Source of the DNA: Holothuria scabra
Lineage: Eukaryota; Echinodermata; Holothuroidea; Aspidochirotida; Holothuriidae
DNA: 64,000 nt
Assembly (NCBI GenBank): GCA_037179385.1
Contig: CM074180.1
Span: 25,587,455 to 25,651,454 of the forward strand
Direction: 5' to 3'
This document shows positions 47,428 through 58,757 of this stretch, in pieces. The stretch's first letter is position 1, and each line of letters begins with the position of its first letter. Position numbers and translations under genes: made by a program. The notes under the pieces were generated by a model. That model was not told where the DNA came from. It did not search any database and saw only the letters and a list, made by a program, of their open reading frames with translations.

Positions 47428-47663
47428 TGTTTGATCGAACGGTAGAGCATACGCCTCTCACGCGGAAGGCCCGAGTTCGATTCCCACAGGTCGAGTCATA
47501 GCGAAGACTCTAAAATGGACCCCCCTGCCGTTGTGCGTGATGCTCCGCATAAGCAATGGAGTAGGGTAAAACAAGCCAGTGAGCAACAACTGGAAAAAGG
47601 CCATGGTCGACTCGACTTGAATCAATAGGTTGGAACTGGGCCGTAAAACTCCATTTAACTACA
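47428..47663 (+). mobile_element. tRNA-headed SINE (family A), best full-length copy
   Basis: Head GTTTGATCGAACGGTAGAGC, CCTCTCACGCGGAAGGCCC and B box GAGTTCGATTCCC. Body AGACTCTAAAATGG, CCTGCCGTTGTGCGTGATGC and AACAACTGGAAAAAGGCC. End GGGCCGTAAAACTCCATT with a short tail. The parental tRNA is uncertain (Glu- or Val-like). Confidence 0.88.
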
Positions 47664-50600
47664 ATCTCCCTAATGCTCTTTCCTGACTGCGCGAGCCTAT
47701 GGTTTTATTTTTGAAAGTTGAAATTGTGTCCTTAAAAAATCTTCAGTATCATTACCAAACCATAAACTATTTGATGAGTAATTAGGAGGAAATTAATATA
47801 GGGTTAACAAAAGAAATGTCAACTCATGTGCATTATCATTTTTTTCTTTGCATGAGCAAGAAGTTGCTTCAGAAACATTCAAACTTTGAAGAGGTATATC
47901 TTGAGAGCCGTAACTTAGATTTTGAAATAATTCCAACGGATTTTTCCTTAGAAAAGTTCACTCCATAACTGCTATGTATAAAGCCAGGATATTTTGCTCT
48001 CATGTTACACTACCTATATAAGCATACAAAGCAAAAGTACCAATAAATTGTTTAAAAGAGATCGGCGAAATGTTTGATCGTTCACCGCCTGTCCTACGGG
48101 GAGGAGGTCACACGCCCTTTGGAAAATTGTTGCCTCTGCAAGAGGGCTGAGACGGAAATAGTGTCATATTTGAAACATTTCAAAGCATATAGTTTGCAAA
48201 CATTCACGCATGATCGTACGAGCATTAGGGGCGAACTCGTGTTTCTCAATCAGACCCGGTTAGTCTGCTTCGGAGTGATTTACCCGATTATTGATACCCC
48301 TATTGAGGTGGGGCATGCTTCCAATGCGCACGCCACAGCCCAAATCCCCCTTCCTCGTTTCCCGTCCTTTTTCCCTTTTCAATTTATTTATTTCTTTATT
48401 TTTGCTTATTTTCTCTACTTTCAGCTGACTATGGTATATATTGATTGATACAAAAAAATCACTGAGTGGTATGATATTCTTGCTTACACTAGTTGTTACT
48501 AGGTAATTTTAAAGGGATCGTTTGTAGACCACCGTCGGTTTCAAGTAAGTATATTACACTGGACATCTGAACAATTCAGTTTTTCAGTTTTCTAAAAATA
48601 AATATGAGGAAATTGTCCCTGTTGGCCTAACTCTGACAAACAACCATTGTTGTGGTTTCATTTGGTTTTGTGGTTTAATTCTATTGTATGACTTGGGGCA
48701 GATTGCGGTGTGGAATGCACCTCTTATACTGAGGTAATCCATTGGTTCAATTCAGCTTCATATTTCTGTTATTTGTCTTGTCAATCGTTAACTTTTAAGT
48801 TTAGAGTTATTTTCTTTGGGAAGTTTTTACAGGTTCGTTCCACAATGACAGGTAAATGAACTGTAAGGGCCTACGTGCTAAATCTATTATCCTCAACGTA
48901 AGTAAAACATAGTCCGTATATTTTTGAAGGATGTATTTCTGCACTGCCCAAAAGTTTTCGATTTCGCGCTGAAGGATGCGCCTTCATGCAGGTGTGACAG
49001 CCTGTATGTTTGTGGGTGTTTGTGTGTAGGCCTACCTGTGCTTATCTGTGAGCCTGTCCGTTTGAGAGATGGGTTATGACGATAAATACCGGTTATAAAT
49101 GCGAGGTTCGAGATTGGTTTGACTCTCTCCTTGAAAGGAAAAAGTGTATATTTGAACCCTGTGACACCCCTTCTCGAACCGAAAGTACCGTCCCATTTGA
49201 TGTTTTCTTTTTTTTTTCTCTTGAGTCTTGGCGTCTTTAAGTCCACTTAGAATGTTTGCGTGATAAACGGTCCATTTTCTTCATCCAGGAGTCTAGTAAA
49301 CGGCGCGGAACTGAGTGCATTGCCTAAGTTTCAAGTTACCTAGTTGAATACCCCTTCTGTCTAGCCAACATCAGATGTTTTCACCATACGTGTACAATAA
49401 GAAAGATGCCATTTCCTTGCTACCCTGGTACAAATATTAGTAACTTGACAGGTCGCTTCTGGGCACAGACTTATATCATTGCGCATTGGCCTGTAGGCCC
49501 CTGAAACCAACGAACTGGGTGCGGATGTGGGGTCGGAATGTCGAAGTTATTGGGGGGGGGGGACCAGGAGCGAAGGAAAATTTGAGGAAATATTTTCGCG
49601 AAACCGAATGCAAAGTGCAAATTCCTGCGGATGGGGTCAAGACCCTGGAGCAAAGCCACGATGGGGTCGAGCGGACAAGGTCCCCGGAAGCTCTGAGGTT
49701 TTAGCATATATCTAAGTGACACTAAGTATCAGGAGAAGTATGCCTTTATCATTATTTTTTTCATTTATTATTTTTTCTTTCATTTAACCCTACTCTGAGC
49801 TGACTTAGCTTTGGTGGTGGGGTGGGGGTGATGAGTTAGGGGAAGGATAAAATCAAATGCCCCTCGTCCTCCCCGTAGCGCCGTAACTGATTCAGCTATA
49901 CATTATATATACCTACTGTCTATAAGGTGATCTTGTTGTTTCCGTTTAGAGAAAAAACTCTTTGAAAAAGATTTGACAACGTTTCAGTTTCCATTTTGTG
50001 GTACACCAAACATACGGTCGTCCGACCCCCATATTAAGACATAATTGAGATACCATAATAAAGTATGCAAACCGACCGAATCGCTACTGCGTATCCACGG
50101 TGTTATACAAAAATGGGACGGGCCAACTCCAACTCTACTTAACTTATAAATTCAGACACTATAAAACGATATTTCTTAGCATATGGCAATCAAAACAAGC
50201 ATAGTACACGACAATATGTACACAGCCTTGGGACTATTTCTTAAATAATAACGGTACCAACAAGGATGAAATCGCCCCAACCTCGTAGTGAATTTTCCCC
50301 CACCCCTCCCCCGACCTCGAAGTGAATTCGCATCTAGTTGAAGATTCCATTTGCACATTGCTTGAGTTCACCCCATGAAACGAAGGTGGCACATCAGCAA
50401 GTAAACATTAGACCGGTGATAGTCGTGTTCCCAACTGCCAAAAGACCGAAGACTGACTGAATTCAGTAAAATGTAAAGGATAAAGTATATGGTTTTTTTT
50501 TTTCATGGACCATGTTGCTTATTATATTTCTCTTTAAATTACCTGCCTGTTTATATTGCCTGTTTGAAGACACACATAGCTTCAACGCCAGTGAATAGTC

Positions 50601-51490
50601 TTACATTTCTATGGTCCATACAAACTTGGGACGCTTGAAGCAGCGGAATTCCTCGAAACGAACAAAAAACCCGAGCTGAAAAGAAGATTAGCGAAGATGC
50701 CGTCTTTAGCGAGGGGTTTGTAATCGGTTTACAATATTTACAATGCAAACTCTAAAGAACCAGGCTTTAGCTCCCTCCAGATATTTTTCTGGAAACCGTT
50801 ATTTTCAAAGTAGGGAGACGAAGACAAGAAAGCTCTTCTCAAAACAAGTTTGAGAATACTTGGCACTGTCGAGTGTTGGTCATGCAAAACGCTGTTAGTG
50901 AAAACGTATGAAGCACTTCTCGAGCTTTGGACAGTTGGATAAGGCATTGGTTCTTTTCATGCAAGTCTATGGAGCCACGTATGGGAGACCTATGACGTAA
51001 AGGGCCCGAGGGCTGAGATGTTGGTCCGTGCAGGACCCGCTCACAGCTGCTTGGGCAGTGTTTGTCCTTGTTTCCTTGGAAAGCAGAACTTCCTCGGAAT
51101 AGGGAGCTGCTCGGAAGCATATAACATCCAGGTAAAGCAAAAGTTTACGATTCAGTGAGAAAAATGCCGTCACATGATTCTAGGTCAAGATCCTTTCCTG
51201 AAATAAAATAGACTAATTCCACGGACTAATAAAAATTTCGAATTCGGGTGACCAGAGTTCCTTCCCCTTTAATTTTTATGGCAGGATCGGGGTCACAATC
51301 AAGTCAAAGCGAATTATTTCACTGCTGAACTGTTAAAGACCAATCACCATACGCCTAAAAATTAGGATCTAAAATTATTCCTGGACCTTTTTTAAAGACA
51401 GCCACTCCTAACCCTAACCACAACTTACAGGTAATCCACAAATATTCTCAATTGGGAAAGCTCTTCGATTAATACCAATTAAGAAACAGA
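47664..51490. other. No convincing gene; possible LINE remnant at about 48080-48310
   Basis: A frame opening near 48074 reads HRLSYGEEVTRPLENCCLCK, loosely like the HRLP...CPLC...H...C zinc-knuckle block at the end of some LINE proteins, but later Cys/His residues are missing. Elsewhere there are only short overlapping frames and a G11 run at 49552-49562. Confidence 0.4.
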
Positions 51491-51645
51491 TTTAAGTTAC
51501 ACTTTTGTTTAAAATATTACAGCGTCGTCGTCAAATCACACAAATTATAGCCTCACGGCGGCCATCTTGGTGCGCCTTTTTTGTCCAAGTCGGTGGCCAC
51601 CACGGATAGGACGTACACGTTACATGCTCTGTCCATGTATATAAG
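51491..51645 (+). mobile_element. MITE family 4, right half
   Basis: TTTGTTTAAAATATTACAG, CGTCGTCGTCAAATCA, CGGCGGCCATCTTGGTGCG and GGATAGGACGTACACGTTA align with 32490-32622. Left arm absent. Confidence 0.65.
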
Positions 51646-51798
51646 TAGGTGGCCATGATTCACTATATGATTTTGTCTCTGCGAGGGTAGGGGGGTTAGA
51701 CAGATGTGGCTGAGCGGCAAGAATGTACATAGGTTGTGGGGATTGCAACTGACTGTGGAAACATCTTCCACGTGGATACATTCTCTAGAGGAACTTAA

Positions 51799-52048
51799 AG
51801 GGCAAGAGCAGTCACCCTAAGATGAAGAAGTGTAGTAGATTGTCCTGTTTCGTGGTTGGCTGTTGAGGGTCATGTGACAACAATTTTTTCTTCAAATGTG
51901 AAATTTACTAGCAGTAAATGCTTGTTTTATATGAATATGCAATACTGAACCTATAAATATGATGAAAGATACTTCGAAGAGAAATAAGACAAAAGTTGTT
52001 ATATTTAGCGGTTGCTTCAACTTAAGTTTGGGGGACCGCTCTTGACCT
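51799..52048 (+). mobile_element. MITE family 2, copy A
   Basis: TTAA at 51795-51798 and 52049-52052. Ends AGGGCAAGAGCAGTCACCC and GGGGGACCGCTCTTGACCT. 250 bp, non-coding. Confidence 0.88.
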
Positions 52049-52895
52049 TTAAATTACACAAAATTTGAACACTGTTGTCTCCTCAGCTTTGTAATGCTAC
52101 CTGTTAAAACGTTCAGGTACCTGGACTGTTGTCTACGATTCTGTGGCTGTTTGGGACCTTTACCACAGAGGTCATATCAGCTGGCTGTACTTCAAGAATA
52201 ATTCACCGCAGGAACCACTCACACACGAATATATTTTGTTTGCGACCATGGCAGCGGACACGTGGTGATTTAGTATTTGGTTTTTTTTTCTTCTCCTTTT
52301 CTTTTCTTAACAAGCATAATAACATGACGAAGTATTTGTTTCTGTTGTTCGTGTGTGACTGACATCAGAATAAATGATATAAAGGGTATGTCTTAATGCT
52401 GCGGTTAATCCAACTCTGACGTACATGGCACGTATCATCAAAAACACTTTTATGATTGAGTACCATGCGTGACCATAGTCTGTCCCCACATCAATTATTC
52501 TATTTATAAAAGGGACGCATTCTGTCGGTCTTGCTTGGTTTACATGTAATGTAATGAATGGAGCTAACTTTTGGTTCCTGTAAATGTAACGATGTTGGTC
52601 TCGTATATAACGATAATTTGTGATTTATACTGGATTCTTCCATTCCGATAATTGATGTGTCTTGAATGTGGAGAATAGACATCACTTTTACTTTCGCTTC
52701 CGTCTAAATAACTACGCGTACCAGGGGCTCCATGCATCAGCTATGTCGTCAAGCCTGAAGGCAGGGTTCAGTTCGGTCTGTCGGCATCTTAGCTGGCGTG
52801 ACAAGCCATGGTGGGGGTACGGGGAGTTTCGGCCCTTTCCCGTTATCATCTAGGGGTAACTGGTTCCACCATGGAATTGGAGAAAGCGATTTTAA
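52049..52895. other. Unassigned DNA between MITE copies
   Basis: No gene, RNA or repeat recognised. Confidence 0.5.
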
Positions 52896-53149
52896 AGGGC
52901 AGGAGCAGTCATCCCGAATTGAAGTAGTGTAGTAGACTGTCCAGTTTCACGATTGGCTGTTGGGAATCATGTGACAACATTTTTTCCCTTCAAATTTGAA
53001 ATTTACTGCAAATAACTGCTTGGTTTACCTTGAATATGCAACAGTTTAATCATAAAATGTAATGAATGATATTCTGAAGAGGAATAAGACGAAAATTGTG
53101 CTATTTAGCTGTTTCTTCAAAATAAGTTTGGGGGGACTGCTCTTTACCA
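52896..53149 (+). mobile_element. MITE family 2, copy B
   Basis: TTAA at 52892-52895 and 53150-53153. Ends AGGGCAGGAGCAGTCATCC and GGGGGGACTGCTCTTTACCA. Its right end interrupts the tandem-domain reading frame at 53154. Confidence 0.88.
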
Positions 53150-53153
53150 TTAA

Positions 53154-53801
53154 GCTGCCGTAGCATACCCGCAAGGCGCATGACGATTTTTTTCAGTTCG
53201 ATTGCTCGCATGATATATACACGAATCCGATTAGAGCTTGTGTGCCGGGACTGTAGGCAGCCATCAGTAGGGTCCATCAGCCTTAGCCTAAAGCGTCTTC
53301 GTTCATTGTCTACATGAATTTCAAACCCTCCGTATTCAGTAAAACTGGAGAAATCAAGAAACAATTCAGTGTAAAACCATCCATGATACTGGTACCATGA
53401 AGCAAGGAAATTGAAAGACTACAGGTAATGGACCCAGTTACATCGGACTAAAATCAGACCATCTCTTGACTGTCACAGATTCGTCTATATAGGCCTATGG
53501 GTATAAGCCTAAACCTGACGTCATCCTGATCTCGCTCTAGCAGGATATTTCCGAACTCAGTTACGGTAGTTAAAGGATGAAGAAAAGGGCCTGATTTCGA
53601 GTCGTCTAAGTATCCCGAAACCCGCATATGATGGAATAGGAAATAACTTGAGTTGAAATCAAAGTCCACCGGAAAATCACATTCTGTAGTTTTTCTTCCA
53701 CATTCAGACACAATAATGTTGCCACGGACTGTTCCTTTCATTGGTCGTTGTTTTACCTGACTCTTGGGCCACTCGGTGAAGTTTAACTGGCAAGGGGGCA
53801 T
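53154..53801 (-). pseudogene. Broken coding region with two homologous copies of an unrecognised domain
   Basis: Segment A (53801 to 53454) and segment B (53418 to 53154) encode peptides that resemble each other: FDFNSSYFLFHH against FNFLASWYQYHG, then VTEFG...D...VRFRL against FTEYG...D...RRFRL, with 15 residues between TE and RFRL in both. Such a repeated pattern argues for real protein ancestry. Between A and B lie in-frame TGA and TAG and a two-base shift within 35 bases, too short for an intron. B is cut by a MITE. I do not recognise the family; aromatic-rich alternating sequence suggests beta structure. A first Met at 53801 is plausible (segment A starts MPPCQLNFTEW). Confidence 0.5.
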
Positions 53802-54340
53802 GTTTTATATATATGTAATGCAGAGAAGAAATGGAACCAGCAAGAAACTTTTTCTTGCTGAATTGTAAAATCTATGGAGAACAACTCATCACTCATTGTG
53901 TGACATGGCCAAATGGTATGCCTACCTCTTTAAGTTAAGTATTAGTTAAGAGTGAGCTCTCTAAATAACGCCCCAAACTTCTGACTCACCCCTAACATGA
54001 GCAAGGTGATCCTCGTACCAAGACATGACACTTGTGATCTGCAATTTGTGTGCTTAACACCTGTATTCAACTATCCAGTTAGAAAGCTATTCTTATATTT
54101 CAAATGTTTTAATTGTGAAGTTTTCATTGGAATCCATGTGAATTGTCGATTGGAAAGGTTCCTTTGAGTTGATTTGAAGCAGAGGACTGGGGAAATTCTC
54201 CTTGGAAGTTCACACCCCTGGAACACATGTATTCATAAGATCTCCTGCAAATATATTATATAACCCACAATTTGTGTCGTGTCTAATGATTCAGTTTGTG
54301 GTGTCACAATTGTCAGATTGTTTTACCTTCGATGCAATGT
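53802..54340. other. Unassigned DNA upstream of the broken tandem-domain gene
   Basis: TATATATA at about 53806-53815 lies just before the first Met of segment A. No further domain copies were seen. Confidence 0.45.
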
Positions 54341-54344
54341 TTAA

Positions 54345-54597
54345 AGGTAAAGAACAGTCGCCCCAAACTTGATTTGAAGAATAAACATAAATCAATTTTC
54401 ATCTTATTTCTCTTCAAAGTATCTTTCATTGTATTTTATGACTTGACGTTATTGAATATTCAAGGTAAACCAAGCAGTTATTTCTGGTTAATTTCACATC
54501 TGAAGAGAAAAACCATTGTCACATGACTCCCAACAGCCAATCATGGAACTGGACAGTCTGCTACACTTCTTCAATTTGGGATGACTGCTCTTGCCCT
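54345..54597 (-). mobile_element. MITE family 2, copy C
   Basis: TTAA at 54341-54344 and 54598-54601. Ends AGGTAAAGAACAGTCGCCCC and GGGATGACTGCTCTTGCCCT. Inverted relative to copies A and B. A stray end (GTTTGGGGGACTGTTCTTGCCC) lies at about 54690-54711. Confidence 0.88.
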
Positions 54598-54601
54598 TTA
54601 A

Positions 54602-55605
54602 ATGCCTTAAACAATAGAAGGTACTTGGTATAGAAAAAGAGGAAAAATCAAGAAATTAGTCAGGCAGAACTAGCCATTGTTTCAAACAAGTTTGGGGGAC
54701 TGTTCTTGCCCTATAACACAGTGCTATTTAATAATGTTGAACCTACTTTCTAATACATACATACATACTGAAGTCTACCGTGCCCAAGCTCAATGCACAA
54801 GTGTGTAGGCCTACATTAAACCTATTCTTCTAGTTTTCGGGGATTAGACACTGATTTTCACGTGACACTAAACGTATACCGGTGGTGAAACAGTGGACTA
54901 GACTGAAGTACATTGTGTTTAGATTATATTGGTCTACTGTTGAAGTAGTTCATACGATAACATTCTTTACAACATGGTAGTTCCATGTTTATAAGTAGAT
55001 CAGAAATCACAACATGCACGCAATATGTTATGGATGAGAACACTTGTTAATCTGAAGTTAGCTGCAGTGGCATTTCGTGACGATAATTGTTTTGCCTCTC
55101 TCTCTCAAAACAATCGTCGATCTGTCCGCGTCTTTCTTGTTGATTGATTTCGTTTGTGAACTTTTTCATCAACTTTCACCCAAACGAACCGAGCTTTTCA
55201 AGCACGAAATGGAATCTTTGTAATCAAATAAAAGGGAGACATTAAATTTCTCTCCCCTACTGAGAGGATCTTGTGGCATCATCGTTAAAGCGATACCACA
55301 AATAACCCAAGTATACAAAAAGGAGATAAACACCGCATGCTTGACTAAGTAGAAGAATAAATGCCATAGCCTTGAATTTGGATATTTCATTTAAAGTGGA
55401 AGGGTGAGCAAGCGCAGTCCGTTCCGCGACTGGTAGGCTGTATTTCCATAGGGTCATGGGGCGGGGGCTTTTCCTCATGAACATTGGCTCTTTAAGGGAA
55501 ACAGTAATACCACAAGTTGCCAACTTGATACACCCTGCGATTAATTTCTGTAAGGACTAAAGGGAAGATTTACTAATTCCTGAAATTTAGTAAGACTGGT
55601 CCTGC
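54602..55605. other. Unassigned DNA
   Basis: Only the stray MITE-2 end near 54700 is recognised. Confidence 0.5.
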
Positions 55606-55609
55606 TTAA

Positions 55610-55965
55610 AGGGAAATATTGAGTTTAAAAAAATGCTTCATCACGAGTACAAAGAAAATGGCTCAGACACAATCCAACCATTCAATCTTAATCATAAACC
55701 CCATTAATAGCTACATCTCTTCAAAATACCGTTGCCCAAAAGGGGGCATGGACGTTGCATCATTTGAAATGTTGAAAGTTTGAGTGAAAAAATTATTCTT
55801 CAACAATAAACCATTATAAACAACTGAATTTCTATCCGTGGGAAACTTATCGCTTGAAAAGAAGGCTATTATACTGCCTTATTTTTGATAATCTACCAAC
55901 CTGTGTCAATAAATATTAGCTTTAAAAGGATGAATTTTCTTGCAAAACAAACGCAAAATTTCCCT
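55610..55965 (+). mobile_element. MITE family 3, copy 2
   Basis: TTAA at 55606-55609. Left end AGGGAAATATTGAGTTT, right end AAACGCAAAATTTCCCT, an inverted pair. The body aligns with 21731-22083. The right flank is replaced by a family-5 half element. Confidence 0.83.
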
Positions 55966-56061
55966 TAGCCTGCGTAGCGCCTCTGTGACTGCAGCCCCCT
56001 TTAGGCTTAATTTTTTCATAGCGAAGAGCTGGACGAAAAAAATTCGTCCGCCCCACTGGCT
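55966..56061 (+). mobile_element. MITE family 5, left half
   Basis: AGCCTGCGTAGCGCCTCTGTG, CTGCAGCCCCC and GAGCTGGACGAAAAA, then TTCGTCCGC, as in 41440-41535. Confidence 0.7.
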
Positions 56062-58700
56062 ATATTTCCATTTGAGACGGTTCCTTGGAGGACTGCCGCT
56101 CGTTAACTATACATTTCACTTTCTTTGCAACGTGATTAACTAAATACTAAACTGATGATTGACCGGAAAAGGGGACATTTTCGTATATTCCTTTTCGTCA
56201 CGTACTTTTCGAAAGTGTACAGGATATCCCATGCATCACTAGGCTGATACAGAACACACACACATATATAGGCCGATTTGTACACTGTAACATCAACTAT
56301 GAACAGAGAAACGTCTTTAGAAATTAAATGCATTTTGTCCACTCTTTGGAAACGAACATGTCACAATGCTAAACACACACGTTTAATTCCCAAACATTAT
56401 GTGTTTTGAGCGTAAACGTGCTTCCAAAGGCAAACAGTACCACAATGCACTGATGCACTGAGGAGAAACCCAATGCGTCGAACCCTCGACAAAAAGTTGT
56501 TACCGGAACATCACATCTACAACTTGAATAACACTTTGGCTAACTGGGTTAATTTAATTACTAAAGTGGTCAAAATTCTAACTTACGGCCCAATTTAATC
56601 CCAAGTTGCGCTAACAGTTTTTACAGGCAACAGTGAGATCAAAACAGCGTAGAAAATCACTGCCATGATTACCTGATTACTTCCGTTTAAATCGAAGCAG
56701 CCAGACCCAAATTTGACTTTTATCTGAAAATGCGAGACTTAAGCCTGCATATTTCATTTTTTTCATTTCTTCGTTAAAAATTAAATGTTGATCATAAAAA
56801 TTCATAGAATGATATTCCTAGTAACACGACAATTCATATGATCCAAATACACGTCATATGCGTTGCTTCAAAAGAGCAAGACAAATATTGTTCACGTTTG
56901 GAAACTGATGGGTTCGATCGAAAAAAAAAAATACTTCACAGCTCTGGCAGTTTTTTAACTTGTAGTCTGACATAAAAAATTTCATTTTTATTTTTAAGGA
57001 GTAAGAACTCGAATTAATCCGACAGGCTTTAAATTTGAACCCGATCTGAGACACTTTTCGTAGCAGTGGATGTACATCGCTTTAATTAGATCTGTCGCGT
57101 CATTTTTGAAGGGTTTGTTGTTAAATTTAGAACAATACGTCAAAGTAATTCTACACGATAAAATATACGGGTGGTTCAAGACCCTTCATGCGCAATCACT
57201 GTTGTCATACGATGTACTTCTACAGTTCTAGGCTAGCTTGTGAGAGTCGTGATATGGAAAGATAACATGTTAATCTGCGTTATGCTTGTCTAAAGCAGTC
57301 AAGTGTTTTCATGCCGATGTTTTTATTTTATGACTGTAAACTTAACTGTTATAATCACTCGCTATTTTTTTCCCCTTTTTATTTTGAGATTGTTCGCAAT
57401 TTTTTCTCACGAGAAATGTACATGAAATAAAAGAATTCCTATAAGGCGAAAAACAGACAGATGAATCTAATATCAGCGGTGTCCAATTCTTCGCTGGTTA
57501 AGATATTTATAAATTTTCGTATAATATTTAAAATTTTGGCAGAATATATTTATTTAGGTATGATGACTAGTTTACGACACTGCGTATTAATCTTTTTAGA
57601 TTCTTTCTAGCTTCCAACATGTAGTCTTACAATGCTGGTGTTGCTATTAATTTCGGTGACAAATGCCACACAGATCTAAACAAAACTGGGGAGAAAGATA
57701 AATCATATAACGATGGCTAAGGAAGGGAGAAAATACACCGATTTTTATAGTTCCCTAGAAGTCAATTCTTCCGTAGTTTGACGGAGGCCCACGTCGTCTT
57801 TATGTGCGTAAAGAGAATCCCAAGTGTTCGGCGCTACTCTCCCAAGTCAAAGGCTACATCAACAGGTCAGGAACCCCAACAGGCTCTGTCATTTTGACTA
57901 AATAAGGAATTGTGAATTTCGTTGAAAAGAGTCGGTGATCGGGAGGGTTTCCAGCAACTTCCTAGGTTACACTATTATGTCAGATACACGCAAACACAGA
58001 CTTTGATGACGGAAAACTTGTGAGGTGTGCACATGTTTTGAATTTAAGATAAATTTGTACCAACATGAAATGTGTCAATACTTCGTTGTAATCAAGTCAG
58101 GCCTACAAATTGGAGACCAGTACAGAGCCCTTTAAATTGAGTTGATATGTCTATTAACACGGCGCCCTCAAATTGATTTCAAATATCTTGACTTAAAATA
58201 AGCAGAAAATTTTCCCTCTTTCAACAGCGGGTGAGTAAATACTGCTTCTCAAAGCATATAACTTTCGGAACTCACACCGGTACTTATTATATTCTTGTTG
58301 AATTTAAGAGCATTATGGGAATTTTGTGATTGCATTCAACGTATTCACAATTTCGATGCTGTTGCAGGAAATATTACTCGTCATATTGTTTGTCAAACCC
58401 TATGGTGTAGGGCAGTAGCTTGTTTAAAAGGGGGCACAGGCCCCCACCTCCGAAATCAGTCGGGGAAAATCATTCAGTCGGGGGATTTACGGGTTCGAAT
58501 TAGATGAAAAGTTTGAAGAGACACACTTGGCATTCAACCTTAACCTGTATAACCGCACCCAAAGCAAAAAAAAAAAGTCCTCGAAAATTCCGATAACAAA
58601 AGCCTGAGTATGCCAACGTGAGTCGGTCGCCAACAACTGAAGTGCAGAAAAGCAAACAAATGAAAAAAAAATAGAGGTCATCAAAATTCGTGCCAGTCGG
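56062..58700. other. AT-rich DNA without recognised features
   Basis: Short overlapping frames only. No gene, RNA gene or repeat family seen. Confidence 0.5.
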
Positions 58701-58757
58701 GGGAATCACATGTCCCCCCCCCCCCCATTCGAAATACTGCACACGCCACTGCAATGG
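58701..58757. repeat. C-run terminus of a G-run/GGCGTAGCC-type repeat
   Basis: CGGGGGAATCACATG, a C14 run and CACACGCCACTGCAATGG resemble the ends at 14129-14144 and 21545-21562. Confidence 0.5.

Noticed and set aside
48074..48448. Gene of 124 codons with a hydrophobic C-terminus
   Set aside because: The first part only loosely resembles a LINE zinc-knuckle block and the tail is T-rich low-complexity sequence; kept only as a possible LINE remnant.
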